From: a bacterium Scap17 | Lineage (GTDB): Bacteria > Pseudomonadota > Gammaproteobacteria > Pseudomonadales > Halomonadaceae | Reading direction: 5' to 3' | DNA: 64,000 bases | NCBI GenBank assembly: GCA_013376735.1 | Contig: VINJ01000002.1 | Location: forward strand, 62,001-126,000 | Part shown: positions 37,131 to 52,578 of the stretch, one piece after another | Layout of the letters: each line of letters starts with the position of its first letter | Position numbering within the stretch: position 1 is the first letter of the stretch | The notes under the pieces: model-generated | The model's database searches: none | The model's input: the letters and a program-made list of their open reading frames with translations, nothing else | Told to the model about the DNA's origin: nothing | Translations under genes and position numbers: made by a program

Positions 37131-38467
37131 CGGCGACCGCGTCCCCCATTGGAGGAACCGCCCCCCTTGTACGAGTCGCCCTTGCCAGCCGGGCTGTTTT
37201 TCCCCGAGCTCGTGTTGCCGTAACTCTTGCTGCTGCCGCCCTTGTTGGCAGCGGTCTTACTGTTGGCAGAGCCCTTGTTGGCAGAGGTCTTGTTGACAGA
37301 GCCCTTGCTGTTGGCCGCGCCACGCTCATTGCGGCCATCACTGGCATTGCCACGCGTGCGCGGCTTGAGGCCGCCGGCGAGCTTGCCGGCGCCTCCCGAA
37401 CTCTTGGTGGTATTCCTGCGGGCACTTCTACCGTCACTTCTGCCTTCCTGATTGCCACGCCCTGGGGTGCGCTCATCAGAACGCTCGCGACGCCCTGTAC
37501 CCTCTTGCTTGGTTCCTGCCTGCTGAACGCCTGAACGCTGGCCCGGATGGCGTTGACCAGCACCGCGCTGACCTGTGTCGCGCTTATCAGAGCTGCGCTG
37601 GCCGGATCCACTCTTGCCACCTACATGACGCCGAGTCCCGTTACGCCGCCCAGCGTCCGTATCCCGGGCGGCGCGCTGATGGCGCGCGGCCGTCGCGTGC
37701 TGGGAAGGAGGCGGTGCCGCCGCCAGGCGCGAGGCTTCCTCAGTGCCGCTGGAGCCCTCGATCATCTGCTGGATATCCGCCATCTCGCGCTGGGTGAGAT
37801 AGCGCCATTCGCCGACTCCCAGCCCGTCCAGGCTGACATTCATGATGCGCACCCGCTTGAGCTTGAAGACCTCATAGCCCAGCGCCTCACACATGCGACG
37901 GATCTGACGGTTGAGGCCCTGGGTCAGGATGATGCGGAACACATAGGTCGAGATCTGCTCGATGCGACACGGCTGGGTGATGGTGTCCAGAATCGGCACG
38001 CCAGCGGCCATGCGCTTGAGGAAGTCGCCGTTGATCGGCTTGTCGACCCGCACCACGTATTCCTTCTCGTGGGCATTGCCAGCACGCAGGATCTTGTTGA
38101 CGATATCGCCGTCACTGGTCAGGAAGATCAGGCCATCGGAGGGCTTGTCGAGGCGACCGATCGGGAAGATGCGCTTGGGATGACCGATGTAATCGATGAT
38201 GTTGCCGTCGACATGGCGCTCGGTGGTACAGGTGATGCCCACCGGCTTGTTGAAGGCCAGATAGACCGCTTCCTGCTTGGCTTTCAATGGCTTGCCATTG
38301 ACCAGCACCTCATCGCCCGGCGCGACCTTGGTGCCCATTTCGGGCACGACACCATTGATGGTCACGCGTCCTTCGGCGATGTAGCGATCCGCCTCGCGTC
38401 GCGAGCAGAAGCCCGTTTCGCTGATGAACTTGTTGAGGCGGGTAAGCGATGCGTCGCGATCAGTCAT
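37127..38467 (-). CDS. rluF: 23S rRNA pseudouridine(2604) synthase RluF-like with long basic tail
   Basis: RluF converts uridine 2604 of 23S rRNA (and U35 of tRNA-Tyr) to pseudouridine. The 446-residue product has an S4 RNA-binding domain (residues about 8-60) and a pseudouridine synthase domain with catalytic Asp107 in [10 protein letters not shown], followed by [13 protein letters not shown] and [16 protein letters not shown]. It resembles RluF more than RluB or RluE. From about residue 245 to the end it carries a 200-residue low-complexity tail rich in Gly, Ser, Asn, Lys and Arg with repeated N-K-G/S units, far longer than the E. coli tail. The stop overlaps that of the YitT gene. Confidence 0.9.
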   Translation of the reverse strand: MTDRDASLTRLNKFISETGFCSRREADRYIAEGRVTINGVVPEMGTKVAPGDEVLVNGKPLKAKQEAVYLAFNKPVGITCTTERHVDGNIIDYIGHPKRIFPIGRLDKPSDGLIFLTSDGDIVNKILRAGNAHEKEYVVRVDKPINGDFLKRMAAGVPILDTITQPCRIEQISTYVFRIILTQGLNRQIRRMCEALGYEVFKLKRVRIMNVSLDGLGVGEWRYLTQREMADIQQMIEGSSGTEEASRLAAAPPPSQHATAARHQRAARDTDAGRRNGTRRHVGGKSGSGQRSSDKRDTGQRGAGQRHPGQRSGVQQAGTKQEGTGRRERSDERTPGRGNQEGRSDGRSARRNTTKSSGGAGKLAGGLKPRTRGNASDGRNERGAANSKGSVNKTSANKGSANSKTAANKGGSSKSYGNTSSGKNSPAGKGDSYKGGGSSNGGRGRR

Positions 38468-38543
38468 GGCAGGTCACGTGCGTGCGCCGGGCGATGAACG
38501 CGCAGCGGACGGAAGGGGGTAAGAAGGCAGGCGCACAGGATAC

Positions 38544-38571
38544 CAAAAACGGCAGCCCTGAGGCTGCCGTT
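38544..38571 (-). terminator. Terminator after glmS
   Basis: AACGGCAGCC (38548-38557) pairs with GGCTGCCGTT (38562-38571) around CTGA. Read on the minus strand the stem is followed by TTTGG, a T-tract, so it ends the glmS transcript. Confidence 0.8.
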
Positions 38572-38636
38572 GGCACAATGAGGCTGGGCTCATCTGCTGC
38601 TGCGCCAGATAGGGCGCAGCCGTCCTGCATCGCAGA

Positions 38637-40484
<1,848 letters not shown>

Positions 40485-40495
40485 GAGCGATCTCC

Positions 40496-41275
40496 TTATG
40501 CAGTTGCTGGCTCGATGAGCGGGGCGATCAACACCTCGACGCCATGAGCACGAATCTGGTCACGCGCGGCATCAGGCAACGCGTCATCGGTTATCAGGGT
40601 ACTGACGCTGGACCAGGCCAGCTCCAGGTTGGGAATGCGGCGGCCCAGCTTGTGGGATTCCGCCATCACCACCACTTCACGCGACACCTCGGCCATCACG
40701 CGCGACAGGCCGATCAGCTCGTTGAAGGTGGTGGTGCCACGCTCGAGATCGAGACCATCCGCGCCGAGAAACACCTGATCAAAGTCATAGCTGCGCAGCA
40801 CCTGCTCCGCCACCTGCCCCTGGAAGGAATCGGAGTGCGGGTCCCAGGTGCCGCCGGTCATCAGCAGCACTGGCTCGTTTTCCAGCTCGCGGATGGCATT
40901 GGCCACGCTCAGCGAGTTGGTCATCACGATCAGGTCATCCCGGCCCTTGAGCTCGGGAATCAACACCACCGTGGTGGTGCCGCTGTCGATGATGATGCGC
41001 TGGTGCGCGCGGATACGGCTCGCGGCGAGACGGGCGATGGCCTGCTTGGCGGCGCTGACCGGCTCGTCATGCACCAGCAGCTCACGCGGCATGGCCACGG
41101 CACCGCCATAGCGTCTGAGCAGCAGGCCACTCTTCTCGAGGAAGGCCAGGTCCTTGCGGATGGTGACCTCCGAGGTGGCAAGCTCCCGCGCCAGTGCCTC
41201 GACACTGACCTCACCGTCACGCGCCAGCTGATCAAGGATCTGGTGACGCCGTTGTGGTGTCAGTCGCTTTGACAT
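40496..41275 (-). CDS. glmR: DeoR-family transcriptional regulator (GlmR-like)
   Basis: This 259-residue DeoR-type repressor has an N-terminal winged HTH ([40 protein letters not shown]) and a C-terminal sugar-phosphate sensor domain ([32 protein letters not shown]). Its position between glmU and glmS matches glmR of Pseudomonas, which controls amino-sugar supply; the gene name is inferred from that position. It starts at 41275 and lies 11 bases before glmS. A palindrome TTTCGAATCGAAA about 18 bases upstream of the start is a candidate operator, so the regulator may control its own operon. Confidence 0.85.
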   Translation of the reverse strand: MSKRLTPQRRHQILDQLARDGEVSVEALARELATSEVTIRKDLAFLEKSGLLLRRYGGAVAMPRELLVHDEPVSAAKQAIARLAASRIRAHQRIIIDSGTTTVVLIPELKGRDDLIVMTNSLSVANAIRELENEPVLLMTGGTWDPHSDSFQGQVAEQVLRSYDFDQVFLGADGLDLERGTTTFNELIGLSRVMAEVSREVVVMAESHKLGRRIPNLELAWSSVSTLITDDALPDAARDQIRAHGVEVLIAPLIEPATA

Positions 41276-41292
41276 CGGGGCCCCCTATAAAG

Positions 41293-41305
41293 TTTCGAAT
41301 CGAAA
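41293..41305. promoter_or_regulatory. Candidate DeoR/GlmR operator
   Basis: TTTCG AAT CGAAA is a perfect palindrome with a three-base centre. A related half-site GAATCGAAAC follows at 41318-41327. It lies directly upstream of the glmR-glmS operon and resembles repeated CGAAA elements bound by DeoR-family repressors. Confidence 0.5.
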
Positions 41306-41395
41306 GATAAGAGAGATGAATCGAAACATCAAGTGAAAGACGATAGAGGATGAGACGATTCACTCCTGGCAGGTCGTCCAGCGCAACCGGCCGAA

Positions 41396-41431
41396 ACGAA
41401 AAACGGGGAGGCACCTGTCGGTGCCTCCCCG
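41396..41431 (-). terminator. Terminator after glmU
   Basis: CGGGGAGGCACC (41404-41415) and GGTGCCTCCCCG (41420-41431) form a perfect 12-bp stem around TGTC. On the minus strand it is followed by TTTTTCG, separating glmU from the glmR-glmS operon. Confidence 0.92.
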
Positions 41432-41496
41432 CCAGTGATGCTCATCTCCCCTCAGGGGCAAGCATCGCTACCACTACTGCCGATCACTGCAGCCGA

Positions 41497-42867
41497 TCAC
41501 TTCTTGGTCGGACGCGGCCATTCCGGCTTGTCGATACGCTTGCCACGCGCCACGCTCAGCGCACCCTCGGCGACATCGCGGCTCAAGGTAGAACCGGCAC
41601 CCACGGTGGCACCGGCACCGATCTTGAGCGGTGCCACCAGCGCCGAGTTGGAGCCGATGAACGCATTGGCGCCGATTTCGGTGCGGAACTTGTTGGCACC
41701 ATCGTAATTGCAGGTGATGGTGCCGGCGCCGACATTGACGGCCTCACCGAGGGTCGCATCGCCGACATAGCTCAGGTGATTGATCTTGGCATCGACACCG
41801 ACCTGGGCATTCTTGGTCTCGACGAAGTTGCCGATGCGTGCGCCACGCGCAAGCTCAGTGCCCGGACGCAGACGCGCAAACGGGCCGACATTGTTGTCGC
41901 CTTCCAGCACGGCACCATCGATGACGCTGTGCGACGCGATATGGGCGCCGGCACCGATGATGGCGTTGCGGATCACGCAGTGGGCACCGATGACCACATC
42001 ATCCGCCAGGGTGACGTCGCCTTCGAAGATACAGCCGACATCGATGCTGATGTCAGTGCCGATGGTCAGCTTGCCGCGCACGTCGATGCGTGACGGATCG
42101 GCCAGGCTGGCGCCTTCGGTCATCAGGCGGTTGGCCTCACGACGCTGGAAGGCACGCTCGAGATCGGCCAGCTGCAGGCGGTTGTTGACGCCCTGCACTT
42201 CCTCGACCGCCGCCGGCTGGGCGGTGGCGATGTTGATGCCTTCGCTGGCTGCCATGGCGATGATGTCGGTCAGGTAGTACTCACCCTGGGCATTGTCGGC
42301 GGACAGCGCCGGCAGCCAGCGCTTGAGCTGGGCACCGGTAGTGGCGAGGATACCGGTGTTGCCTTCCTGGATGGCCAGCTGCTCCGGCGTGGCATCCTTG
42401 TGCTCGACGATGGCGCTGACGCGGCCTTCGGCGTCACGCACGATACGGCCATAGCCTGTCGGGTCTTCCAGAATCACCGTCAGCAGGCCCAGGGTCTGCT
42501 CACTGACTTCGGCCAGCAGCGCCTCGAGGGTTTCACGGCGGATCAGCGGCACATCCCCATACAGGATCAGCACCTTGCCATCACCGATGGCGTCCAGTGA
42601 CTGGGCCACGGCGTGGCCAGTGCCCTTCTGCTCTGCCTGCACCGCGAAGCTGGCGCCGGTATCGGCCAGCTGCTGCTGGACGCGCTCACCACCATGACCG
42701 ATGACGACATTCAGATGCGCACCGTCCAGAACTGCCGCGGTGTCAGCCACATGACGCACCATCGCCCTGCCTGCCAACGGGTGCAGCACCTTCGGCAATT
42801 TGGAACGCATGCGGGTGCCCTGACCTGCGGCAAGAATGACGACGTCGGTACGCTCTGCGCTGCTCAT
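41497..42867 (-). CDS. glmU: Bifunctional UDP-N-acetylglucosamine pyrophosphorylase/glucosamine-1-phosphate acetyltransferase
   Basis: GlmU makes UDP-GlcNAc, precursor of peptidoglycan and lipopolysaccharide, in two steps. The 456-residue protein has an N-terminal pyrophosphorylase domain (LAAGQGTRMRSKLPKVL, residues about 12-28; GTGHAVAQ; LYGDVPLI) and a C-terminal left-handed beta-helix with hexapeptide repeats from about residue 250 (FVETKNAQVGVDAKINHLSY, AGTITCNYDGANKFRTEIG). Length equals E. coli GlmU. It sits between the atp operon and glmR-glmS, as in many gammaproteobacteria, but both sides have terminators, so it is transcribed separately. Confidence 0.97.
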   Translation of the reverse strand: MSSAERTDVVILAAGQGTRMRSKLPKVLHPLAGRAMVRHVADTAAVLDGAHLNVVIGHGGERVQQQLADTGASFAVQAEQKGTGHAVAQSLDAIGDGKVLILYGDVPLIRRETLEALLAEVSEQTLGLLTVILEDPTGYGRIVRDAEGRVSAIVEHKDATPEQLAIQEGNTGILATTGAQLKRWLPALSADNAQGEYYLTDIIAMAASEGINIATAQPAAVEEVQGVNNRLQLADLERAFQRREANRLMTEGASLADPSRIDVRGKLTIGTDISIDVGCIFEGDVTLADDVVIGAHCVIRNAIIGAGAHIASHSVIDGAVLEGDNNVGPFARLRPGTELARGARIGNFVETKNAQVGVDAKINHLSYVGDATLGEAVNVGAGTITCNYDGANKFRTEIGANAFIGSNSALVAPLKIGAGATVGAGSTLSRDVAEGALSVARGKRIDKPEWPRPTKK

Positions 42868-43133
42868 CGGTGAACTCCTGTAGAAAGCGGGCCTTCATAC
42901 CTGAAGCCCTGAAAATAGTGGCGCCATGATAGCAGCTGATCCGTGACCTGCCAGTGACGAGGTTTACCCACGGGACTGTCGCCGAGAACAGACCCGAGAA
43001 AGTAGCAGTGCTCACGCAAGAGCTCTCAGCCAACCGGCTCAGCGCTCAAGGTACTGGCGAATGAGCACGCTCAACCTTGAATCGCGCCAGGCTACCCCAG
43101 CGGCAAGACTGTCCATTCCCGGGTGATGAGCAC

Positions 43134-43164
43134 AAAAAAAGGCGACCCGAAGGTCGCCTCTTTC
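43134..43164 (-). terminator. Terminator of the atp operon
   Basis: AAAGGCGACC / GGTCGCCTCTTT form a stem around CGAA 31 bases after the atpC stop. Read on the minus strand it ends in a seven-T tract. Confidence 0.92.
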
Positions 43165-43194
43165 CTGTCACTGGCCGTCATGGCCCAGTGCATC

Positions 43195-43617
43195 TCAGCG
43201 CGTGTGACGACGCATCTGCTGCACGGTGCGCAGCTTGGCCATCGCCTCGGCCAGTTCGGCCGTGGCGCGTGAGTATTCCAGTTCGGAAGCCTGGTCGTTC
43301 ATGGCCTTCAAGGCCACTTCCTTGGCTTCCTGGGCTGCCGCCTCATCCAGATCGTCGGCACGTACTGCGGTGTCGGCGAGGACTGAAACGAGGTTCGGCT
43401 GCACTTCGAGGAATCCGCCACTGACGTAGTAGATTTCCTCGGCCCCACCCTGACGCTGAACGCGAATCGGGCCGGGTTGCAGCTCGGTCAGCAGCGGAGC
43501 GTGACCCGGCATGATGCCGAGGTCACCTTCGCTGCCGGCAGCCACGAGACGCTCGACCAGGCCGGAAAAGATGCCTTTCTCAGCGCTGACGATGTCGCAG
43601 TGGACGCTCATAGCCAT
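43195..43617 (-). CDS. atpC: F-type ATP synthase epsilon subunit
   Basis: Epsilon forms part of the central stalk and inhibits ATP hydrolysis. The 140-residue protein has the N-terminal beta-sandwich ([43 protein letters not shown]) and a C-terminal helical hairpin with [14 protein letters not shown]. The start is ATG at 43617 after AGGAAACAGGT; a second ATG two codons later is a possible alternative. It is the last gene of the atp operon, 29 bases after atpD and before a terminator. Confidence 0.96.
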   Translation of the reverse strand: MAMSVHCDIVSAEKGIFSGLVERLVAAGSEGDLGIMPGHAPLLTELQPGPIRVQRQGGAEEIYYVSGGFLEVQPNLVSVLADTAVRADDLDEAAAQEAKEVALKAMNDQASELEYSRATAELAEAMAKLRTVQQMRRHTR

Positions 43618-43646
43618 ACCTGTTTCCTCATGCCTGAACAGGGAAA

Positions 43647-45032
<1,386 letters not shown>

Positions 45033-45076
45033 TTAAACCTGCGATTGAAACCTGCTTGCCTGTTGCCACGCTGTCA

Positions 45077-45943
45077 TCAGACGGCGGCGGCACCGGATAC
45101 GATCTCGGAGATTTCCTGAGTGATCGCTGCCTGGCGGGCCTTGTTGTAGACCAGCTGAAGGTCGTCGATCAGGTCGCCGGCGTTATCGGTCGCACTCTTC
45201 ATTGCGATCATTCGCGCTGCCTGTTCGCAGGCGATGTTCTCGACCACGGCCTGGTAGACCTGGGCCTCGACATAGCGCTTGAGCAGCTTGTCGAGCAACG
45301 AGACGGCATCCGGCTCATACAGGTAGTCCCATGTAGTGGGACCGGTTTCTTCGTCATTCAGATCAGCTTCGAGAGGAAGCAGCTGACGCACGACCGGCTT
45401 CTGCGTCATGGTGTTGACGAACTCGTTGAACACCACGTACAGACGGTCGAGGCTGCCCTCGTCGAATGCGTCCAGCATGGCCTTGACGCTACCGATCAGA
45501 TCCTGGGTACCCGGGGAATCCCCGAGACCGGACTTGGCGGCAAGCAGGTTGCCACCGTAGTTGCGGAAGAAGGTACCGGCCTTGGAGCCGAGGGCACAGA
45601 AGTCCACCTCGACACCCTGGTCTCGCCAGCTCTTCGCATGCTTGGTGACAGCCTTGAACAGATTGGCGTTCAGGCCACCACACAGGCCGCGATCACTGGA
45701 GACCACGATATAACCGACACGCTTCACATCGCGTTCCATCAGATAGGGATGGCGATATTCCGGGTTGGCCCGGGCGATGTGTCCTACAACCTTGCGGATC
45801 TGATGAGCATAAGGCTGGCTGGCCGCCATGCGATCCTGCGCTTTACGCATCTTGGACGCAGCCACCATTTCCATGGCGCTGGTGATCTTTTGCGTATTTT
45901 TGATGCTCCCGATCTGGGAGCGAATCTCTTTTGCAGCTGCCAT
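45077..45943 (-). CDS. atpG: F-type ATP synthase gamma subunit
   Basis: Gamma is the rotating central shaft of F1. The 288-residue protein has the two long helices that form the coiled-coil: N-terminal [20 protein letters not shown], including the conserved [14 protein letters not shown], and the C-terminal [20 protein letters not shown] with [15 protein letters not shown]. The central Rossmann-like part has [11 protein letters not shown]. The length equals that of E. coli (287). It lies 67 bases after atpA in the operon. Confidence 0.97.
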   Translation of the reverse strand: MAAAKEIRSQIGSIKNTQKITSAMEMVAASKMRKAQDRMAASQPYAHQIRKVVGHIARANPEYRHPYLMERDVKRVGYIVVSSDRGLCGGLNANLFKAVTKHAKSWRDQGVEVDFCALGSKAGTFFRNYGGNLLAAKSGLGDSPGTQDLIGSVKAMLDAFDEGSLDRLYVVFNEFVNTMTQKPVVRQLLPLEADLNDEETGPTTWDYLYEPDAVSLLDKLLKRYVEAQVYQAVVENIACEQAARMIAMKSATDNAGDLIDDLQLVYNKARQAAITQEISEIVSGAAAV

Positions 45944-46010
45944 AGCGATCTGCCTTATTCATGCCACCCGAAGGGAAACGACAGGGCCCGGCCTGGCCGG
46001 GCCATGCCAC

Positions 46011-47555
<1,545 letters not shown>

Positions 47556-47571
47556 GCCATGTCCCTCGGAC

Positions 47572-48114
47572 TCAGGAGTTCAGTGCTTCGGAAAGCCGGG
47601 CCAGCTTGCCGCGCACGGAGCCGTCAATGACGGTATCTCCGGCACGGATGATGACGCCGCCGAGCAGCGTACTATCCACCTGAGTGGTAATGGAGATGTC
47701 GCGGTTCAGACGCTTGCGCAGGGCAGTGGCGAGCTTTTCTTCCTGCTCACTCTCCAGTGCAAAGGCAGACACCAGGGTCACCTCGACACGCTGTTCCTGC
47801 TCGGCCTTCTGGGCCTCGAACAATTCGGCCACGGAGGGCAGGGCCGCAAGGCGGTCCTGCTCACCAAGAGTCCGGATGAAGTTGCGGGCGCTGTCATCCA
47901 GCGCCTCACCGCACACGTCCAGGAAGGTGCCGACCTTGTGCTCGGTGGAGAGCTTGGGGTTGTCGAGCACCGCCTTGACGTTTGCGTCGACAGCGACGAG
48001 CGCCGCTGTCGACAACATGCCGGACCAGGCCTCTAGCGCCTGCTGGCCGCGTGCAAACTCGAACGCCGCCTTGGCGTACGGGCGAGCCGCGGTGGAGGTA
48101 GACGTTTCAGCCAT
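47572..48114 (-). CDS. atpH: F-type ATP synthase delta subunit
   Basis: Delta links F1 to the peripheral stalk (b dimer). The 180-residue protein begins [20 protein letters not shown], with the family N-terminal helix motif RPYAKAAF, and ends in the strand [20 protein letters not shown] typical of the C-terminal domain. The ATG at 48114 follows GAGGAGACTGATTCC; a frame start at 48153 is inside the atpF end and has no support. It is 13 bases after atpF. Confidence 0.96.
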   Translation of the reverse strand: MAETSTSTAARPYAKAAFEFARGQQALEAWSGMLSTAALVAVDANVKAVLDNPKLSTEHKVGTFLDVCGEALDDSARNFIRTLGEQDRLAALPSVAELFEAQKAEQEQRVEVTLVSAFALESEQEEKLATALRKRLNRDISITTQVDSTLLGGVIIRAGDTVIDGSVRGKLARLSEALNS

Positions 48115-48127
48115 GGAATCAGTCTCC

Positions 48128-48598
48128 TCAGAGCTCGGCAGCGAGCTTGTCAATCAGCTCGCGGTGCTTGGCTTCGTCGATGGAGGATTCCAGGATGCGC
48201 TCGGCGCCGACCACTGCAAGAGCAGCGACCTGACCACGGAGCTCGTCCTTGGCCTGGTTGATCTCCTGGGAGATTTCGGCACGGGCCTGCGCAACGAGAC
48301 GCTCGCCTTCCGCACGTGCAGTTTCACGTGCTTCCTCGATCATCTGGTTGGAGCGCTTATGGGTCTGCTCAATGATGCGTGCTGCTTCATCCTTGCTTTC
48401 CCGCAGAGTCTCGGTGGCTTTTTCCTGCGCCAGTTCGAGGTCACGGGTAGCACGGCTGGCAGCATCCAGACCATCTGCAATCTTCTTCTGACGTTCTGCC
48501 AGAGCCTGTGTGACCGGCGGCCAGACATACTTCATGCAGAAATAAACGAAGACCGCAAAGGCGATGGCCTGACCAATCAGGGTTAAGTTCAGATTCAC
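48128..48598 (-). CDS. atpF: F-type ATP synthase subunit b
   Basis: Subunit b dimerises to form the peripheral stalk. The 156-residue protein has one N-terminal membrane helix ([20 protein letters not shown]) followed by a long, highly charged helix rich in Ala, Glu and Arg, as expected for the right-handed coiled coil. The start is GTG at 48596-48598 behind AGAGGTGCTGGC; E. coli atpF also starts with GTG at the equivalent position. It has the exact E. coli length. It lies between atpE and atpH. Confidence 0.97.
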   Translation of the reverse strand: MNLNLTLIGQAIAFAVFVYFCMKYVWPPVTQALAERQKKIADGLDAASRATRDLELAQEKATETLRESKDEAARIIEQTHKRSNQMIEEARETARAEGERLVAQARAEISQEINQAKDELRGQVAALAVVGAERILESSIDEAKHRELIDKLAAEL

Positions 48599-48662
48599 GC
48601 CAGCACCTCTCGCTTCACGATTGTTGGGTCAAAAACACGGTAGGCCGGAGGCCAGCCGATGT

Positions 48663-48926
<264 letters not shown>

Positions 48927-49012
48927 TTAGTCAAGTTTACGTCAAGGGTTGAGGGTGTGAGCAGAGCTCGGAAATCTTGCCCCACACCACGGATGGCGTG
49001 GGGCGAATTGCA

Positions 49013-49885
<873 letters not shown>

Positions 49886-50290
49886 TCAGGTTCGTGTGTA
49901 CGGTGTTCGCTTCACCAGCCAGGGGCCCAGCCAGTGAACCGCCATTGCCGCCACGTAAGCGCAAAAAAATAAAGCGGGGTTTGAGGGCGGCACTGCAATG
50001 AAGAAGAATGCAAACAATACGGCCGTCAAACCGAACTTACCGGCCTCGGCCTGATAGAAGGCCTTGACCATTGCCTGGGCGTAGCGTGCACCGGTCACAC
50101 GCAGTGAACGCCAGGCGAAAAACAGATTGGGCAGCAGGCAGACCAGCCCACCACACAGCGCGGAAAGCGCCGCACCACTGCCTTTCATCACTCCCGCCAG
50201 CAAGACGGCAATCACGATGACCAGCGCCTGGCCCCAGAGCAATCGAGCCACCTGAGGGCGTTGTAGAGCAGCGGGTGTCGTCTTGTGCAT
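49886..50290 (-). CDS. atpI: ATP synthase subunit I
   Basis: AtpI is a small membrane protein that helps assemble the c ring; it is not part of the final enzyme. From ATG 50290 (MHKTTPAALQRPQVARLLWG) it has 134 residues with four hydrophobic segments, including the SALCGGLVCLLPNLFFAWR loop typical of the family. In-frame starts at 50326 and further upstream exist, so the N-terminus is uncertain; AGGTCCAAG precedes the chosen ATG. It is the first gene of the atp operon and ends nine bases before atpB. Confidence 0.88.
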   Translation of the reverse strand: MHKTTPAALQRPQVARLLWGQALVIVIAVLLAGVMKGSGAALSALCGGLVCLLPNLFFAWRSLRVTGARYAQAMVKAFYQAEAGKFGLTAVLFAFFFIAVPPSNPALFFCAYVAAMAVHWLGPWLVKRTPYTRT

Positions 50291-50695
50291 CTTGGACCTG
50301 TGTCTCGCAATGATGGCCTTCGCCATTTCTGGCGCTGCGCTGGACACAGCCCGGGAGCAAACTCGCCGGATTATAGGGGAGCGCTTCACCGCCATCAACC
50401 AAACGACAAGCTAAATTCCTTGATCTTTCGCAAGCTTACGACCAAAGCCTCACTATCTTGCGGGAAAGCGATGACAGTTTGCTTACGTTGACAGTCGCTT
50501 GCGGTGCGAGCGACACAGGGTTGCATGAATCACAACCTGACGTCAGCAACATCCTTCAATATCTTGAACGTCAGATGCATTTCGCGCCCCTGCGACAATG
50601 AGTCACAGGGGCGCGAAAGAAGATCGTGATCCGTCATGCAGAAAATTGCCGCCAGGGAAGGTGTGACGCACGGTCAGCCCTCCCCTGCTCACCCA
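50291..50695. other. Intergenic region: atp operon promoter and parB terminator
   Basis: About 400 bases between the parB stop and atpI. It holds the parAB terminator (50580-50618) and must hold the atp promoter, for which I see no clear -35/-10 pair. No gene is visible. Confidence 0.55.
50580..50618 (-). terminator. Hairpin terminator after parB
   Basis: TTTCGCGCCCCTG (50580-50592) pairs perfectly with CAGGGGCGCGAAA (50606-50618), a 13-bp stem with a 13-base loop, between parB and the atp operon. It has A/T bases only at the stem ends, not a long T-tract. Confidence 0.65.
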
Positions 50696-51643
50696 TTAGT
50701 GGATATGGCCGAGAATGCCGTCCAGCTCATCCAGACTGGTGTAGGAGATGGTGACCTTGCCCTTGCCGCTCTTGCCATGACGGATGTTGACGGCGGCGCC
50801 CAGCTGCTCCGAGAGGCGCGTTTCCAGACGCTGGATGTCGGCGTCCGGTCGTGCCGGCGCCGGCTTGGGCTGTTCACCCTTCTGCACGCTTTTCACCAGC
50901 GCTTCGGTCTGGCGCACGGTCAGCTCGCGTTCTACCACTTCATGGGCCAGCTTGCGCTGGCGTGCCGGAGTCAGGCCGATCAGGGCACGCGCGTGCCCCA
51001 TGTCGAGCTCACCGCGCTCCAGCAGGGTCTGCACTTCCTGTTCCAGCGTCAGCAGCCGCAGCAGGTTGGTGACCTGTGCGCGTGAACGCCCGACGGCGTC
51101 GCCCACCTGCTGCTGGGTCAGCTCGAATTCCTCGAGGAGACGCTTGAGCGCCAGGGCTTCCTCGACCGGATTGAGGTTCTCGCGCTGGATGTTCTCGATC
51201 AATGCCAGCGCAAGCGCGATTTCATCGCTGATACCTTCGCGGACGACGGCAGGAATGGTATCCAGCTCCGCCAGCTGCGAAGCACGCCAGCGGCGCTCGC
51301 CGGCGATGATCTCGTAGCGCCCCTCCCCCACCGGTCGCACCACGATGGGCTGCATCACGCCTTGAGCCCGGATGGAATCCGCCAGCTCCTCGAGCGCTTC
51401 CGGCTGAATGTCACGCCGTGGCTGATACTTGCCACGCTGCAGCTGCCCGAGCGGCAGGCGCTCGAGGCGCTCGCTGGGCAATTCCGCCGTGGCAGCGGCC
51501 GGATTCGCGGCCAGAGCGGCATCCGGTGACGCATCGATGGCGTTGCCATCAACAGCTTCTATATCGGCTTCGACATGGCGGCGGCGGTTTCCGGCGCCAA
51601 TCAGGGCATCCAGGCCCCTTCCCAGGGCACGCTTACGCGTCAT
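50696..51643 (-). CDS. parB: Chromosome partitioning protein ParB
   Basis: ParB binds parS sites near the origin, spreads along DNA using CTP, and drives chromosome segregation with ParA. The 315-residue protein starts MTRKRALGRGLDALIG, the N-terminal ParA-interaction peptide. It has the CTPase domain with GERRWRAS (residues 115-122) and ENIQRENLNPVEEA, a HTH segment (LTQQQVGDAVGRSRAQVTNL), and a C-terminal dimerisation domain. The linker around residues 22-57 is Ala/Asp-rich. It lies 18 bases after parA. No canonical parS site is visible in the window by eye. Confidence 0.97.
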   Translation of the reverse strand: MTRKRALGRGLDALIGAGNRRRHVEADIEAVDGNAIDASPDAALAANPAAATAELPSERLERLPLGQLQRGKYQPRRDIQPEALEELADSIRAQGVMQPIVVRPVGEGRYEIIAGERRWRASQLAELDTIPAVVREGISDEIALALALIENIQRENLNPVEEALALKRLLEEFELTQQQVGDAVGRSRAQVTNLLRLLTLEQEVQTLLERGELDMGHARALIGLTPARQRKLAHEVVERELTVRQTEALVKSVQKGEQPKPAPARPDADIQRLETRLSEQLGAAVNIRHGKSGKGKVTISYTSLDELDGILGHIH

Positions 51644-51661
51644 GGACCTTCCTCGGTGAAG

Positions 51662-52429
51662 TTACAGCGAGAGACGACGAATCAATTCCTTGGCGAGCAC
51701 TCGATAGGCCTGGCTGCCACGCGACAGACGCGCATACTTGGTCACCGGCAGGCCGTGGCTCGGCGCTTCCGCCACCCGCACGTTGCGCGGAATGGTCGCC
51801 TTGATCAGAGTATCGCCAAAGTAATCGGAAAGTTGCTTGCTGACATCGCGGGTCAGACTGTTGCGAGCGTCGTACATGGTACGCACGATCCCGAACACGT
51901 CGAGGGCCGGATTCACGTTGCCTTGAATCTGCTCGACGGTATCGAGCAGTGCTGACAGACCTTCCAGTGCATAGAACTCGCACTGCAGCGGGATCAGCAC
52001 GCCATGGGCCGCGGTCAGGGCATTGACGGTCAACATGTTGAGCGAGGGCGGGCAGTCGATCAGTACCACGTCATATTCCGCGGCGATCGGCGCCAGAGCT
52101 TCCGTGAGGCGGCGCTCACGCCCCTCGACATCGAGAAGATCGACCTCGGCGGCAGTAAGGTCGCCATTGCCGGGCAACAGGGCGTAGCCGGCATCGGGAC
52201 AATCGAGAATCACGTCACTGGCACGCAGCTCGCCCAGCAGCACATCCAGCACGCTGCCTTCGAGGTCGTGCTTGTCGATGCCGCTGCCCATGGTGGCATG
52301 GCCCTGCGGGTCGAGATCGATCAGCAGAACGCGGCGATCGAGTGCCGCCAGCGACGCCGCCAGATTGACGGCAGTGGTGGTCTTGCCGACGCCACCCTTC
52401 TGGTTGGTCAGCGCGATGATCTTGGTCAC
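51662..52429 (-). CDS. parA: Chromosome partitioning ATPase ParA (Soj)
   Basis: ParA is the deviant Walker ATPase that moves ParB-parS complexes. The 255-residue protein starts at GTG 52429 with VTKIIALTNQ, followed by the deviant P-loop KGGVGKTT (residues 11-18), LLIDLDPQGHATMG and VLIDCPPSLNMLT. The GTG is preferred because it gives the family N-terminus and follows AAGGAAGTCGCTC; an ATG frame to 52486 adds 19 unrelated residues. It lies between rsmG and parB, the usual mnmG-rsmG-parA-parB order near bacterial origins. Confidence 0.95.
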   Translation of the reverse strand: MTKIIALTNQKGGVGKTTTAVNLAASLAALDRRVLLIDLDPQGHATMGSGIDKHDLEGSVLDVLLGELRASDVILDCPDAGYALLPGNGDLTAAEVDLLDVEGRERRLTEALAPIAAEYDVVLIDCPPSLNMLTVNALTAAHGVLIPLQCEFYALEGLSALLDTVEQIQGNVNPALDVFGIVRTMYDARNSLTRDVSKQLSDYFGDTLIKATIPRNVRVAEAPSHGLPVTKYARLSRGSQAYRVLAKELIRRLSL

Positions 52430-52578
52430 GAGCGACTTCCTTGGTTCCTTGAGAAGCGGGGCCATTGGCACCAGCCACATGCTCACGAGGACAGATCAAT
52501 GATCTGCCCTCGTGAAAACATCAGGCTGCCTGCCTTTTGCGCCCGGCACAATCCCTGCGCACACCTTGAGGCGCTTTA

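Noticed and set aside
40485-40495. glmS ribozyme or riboswitch upstream of glmS
   Set aside because: Only 11 bases separate glmS from the DeoR gene, leaving no room for a ribozyme.
48321-48336. parS-like sequence GTTTCACGTG inside atpF
   Set aside because: Only one half of the TGTTTCACGTGAAACA palindrome is present; five or so mismatches remain, and it lies in coding sequence. I found no better parS by eye; a genome scan with the consensus would decide.
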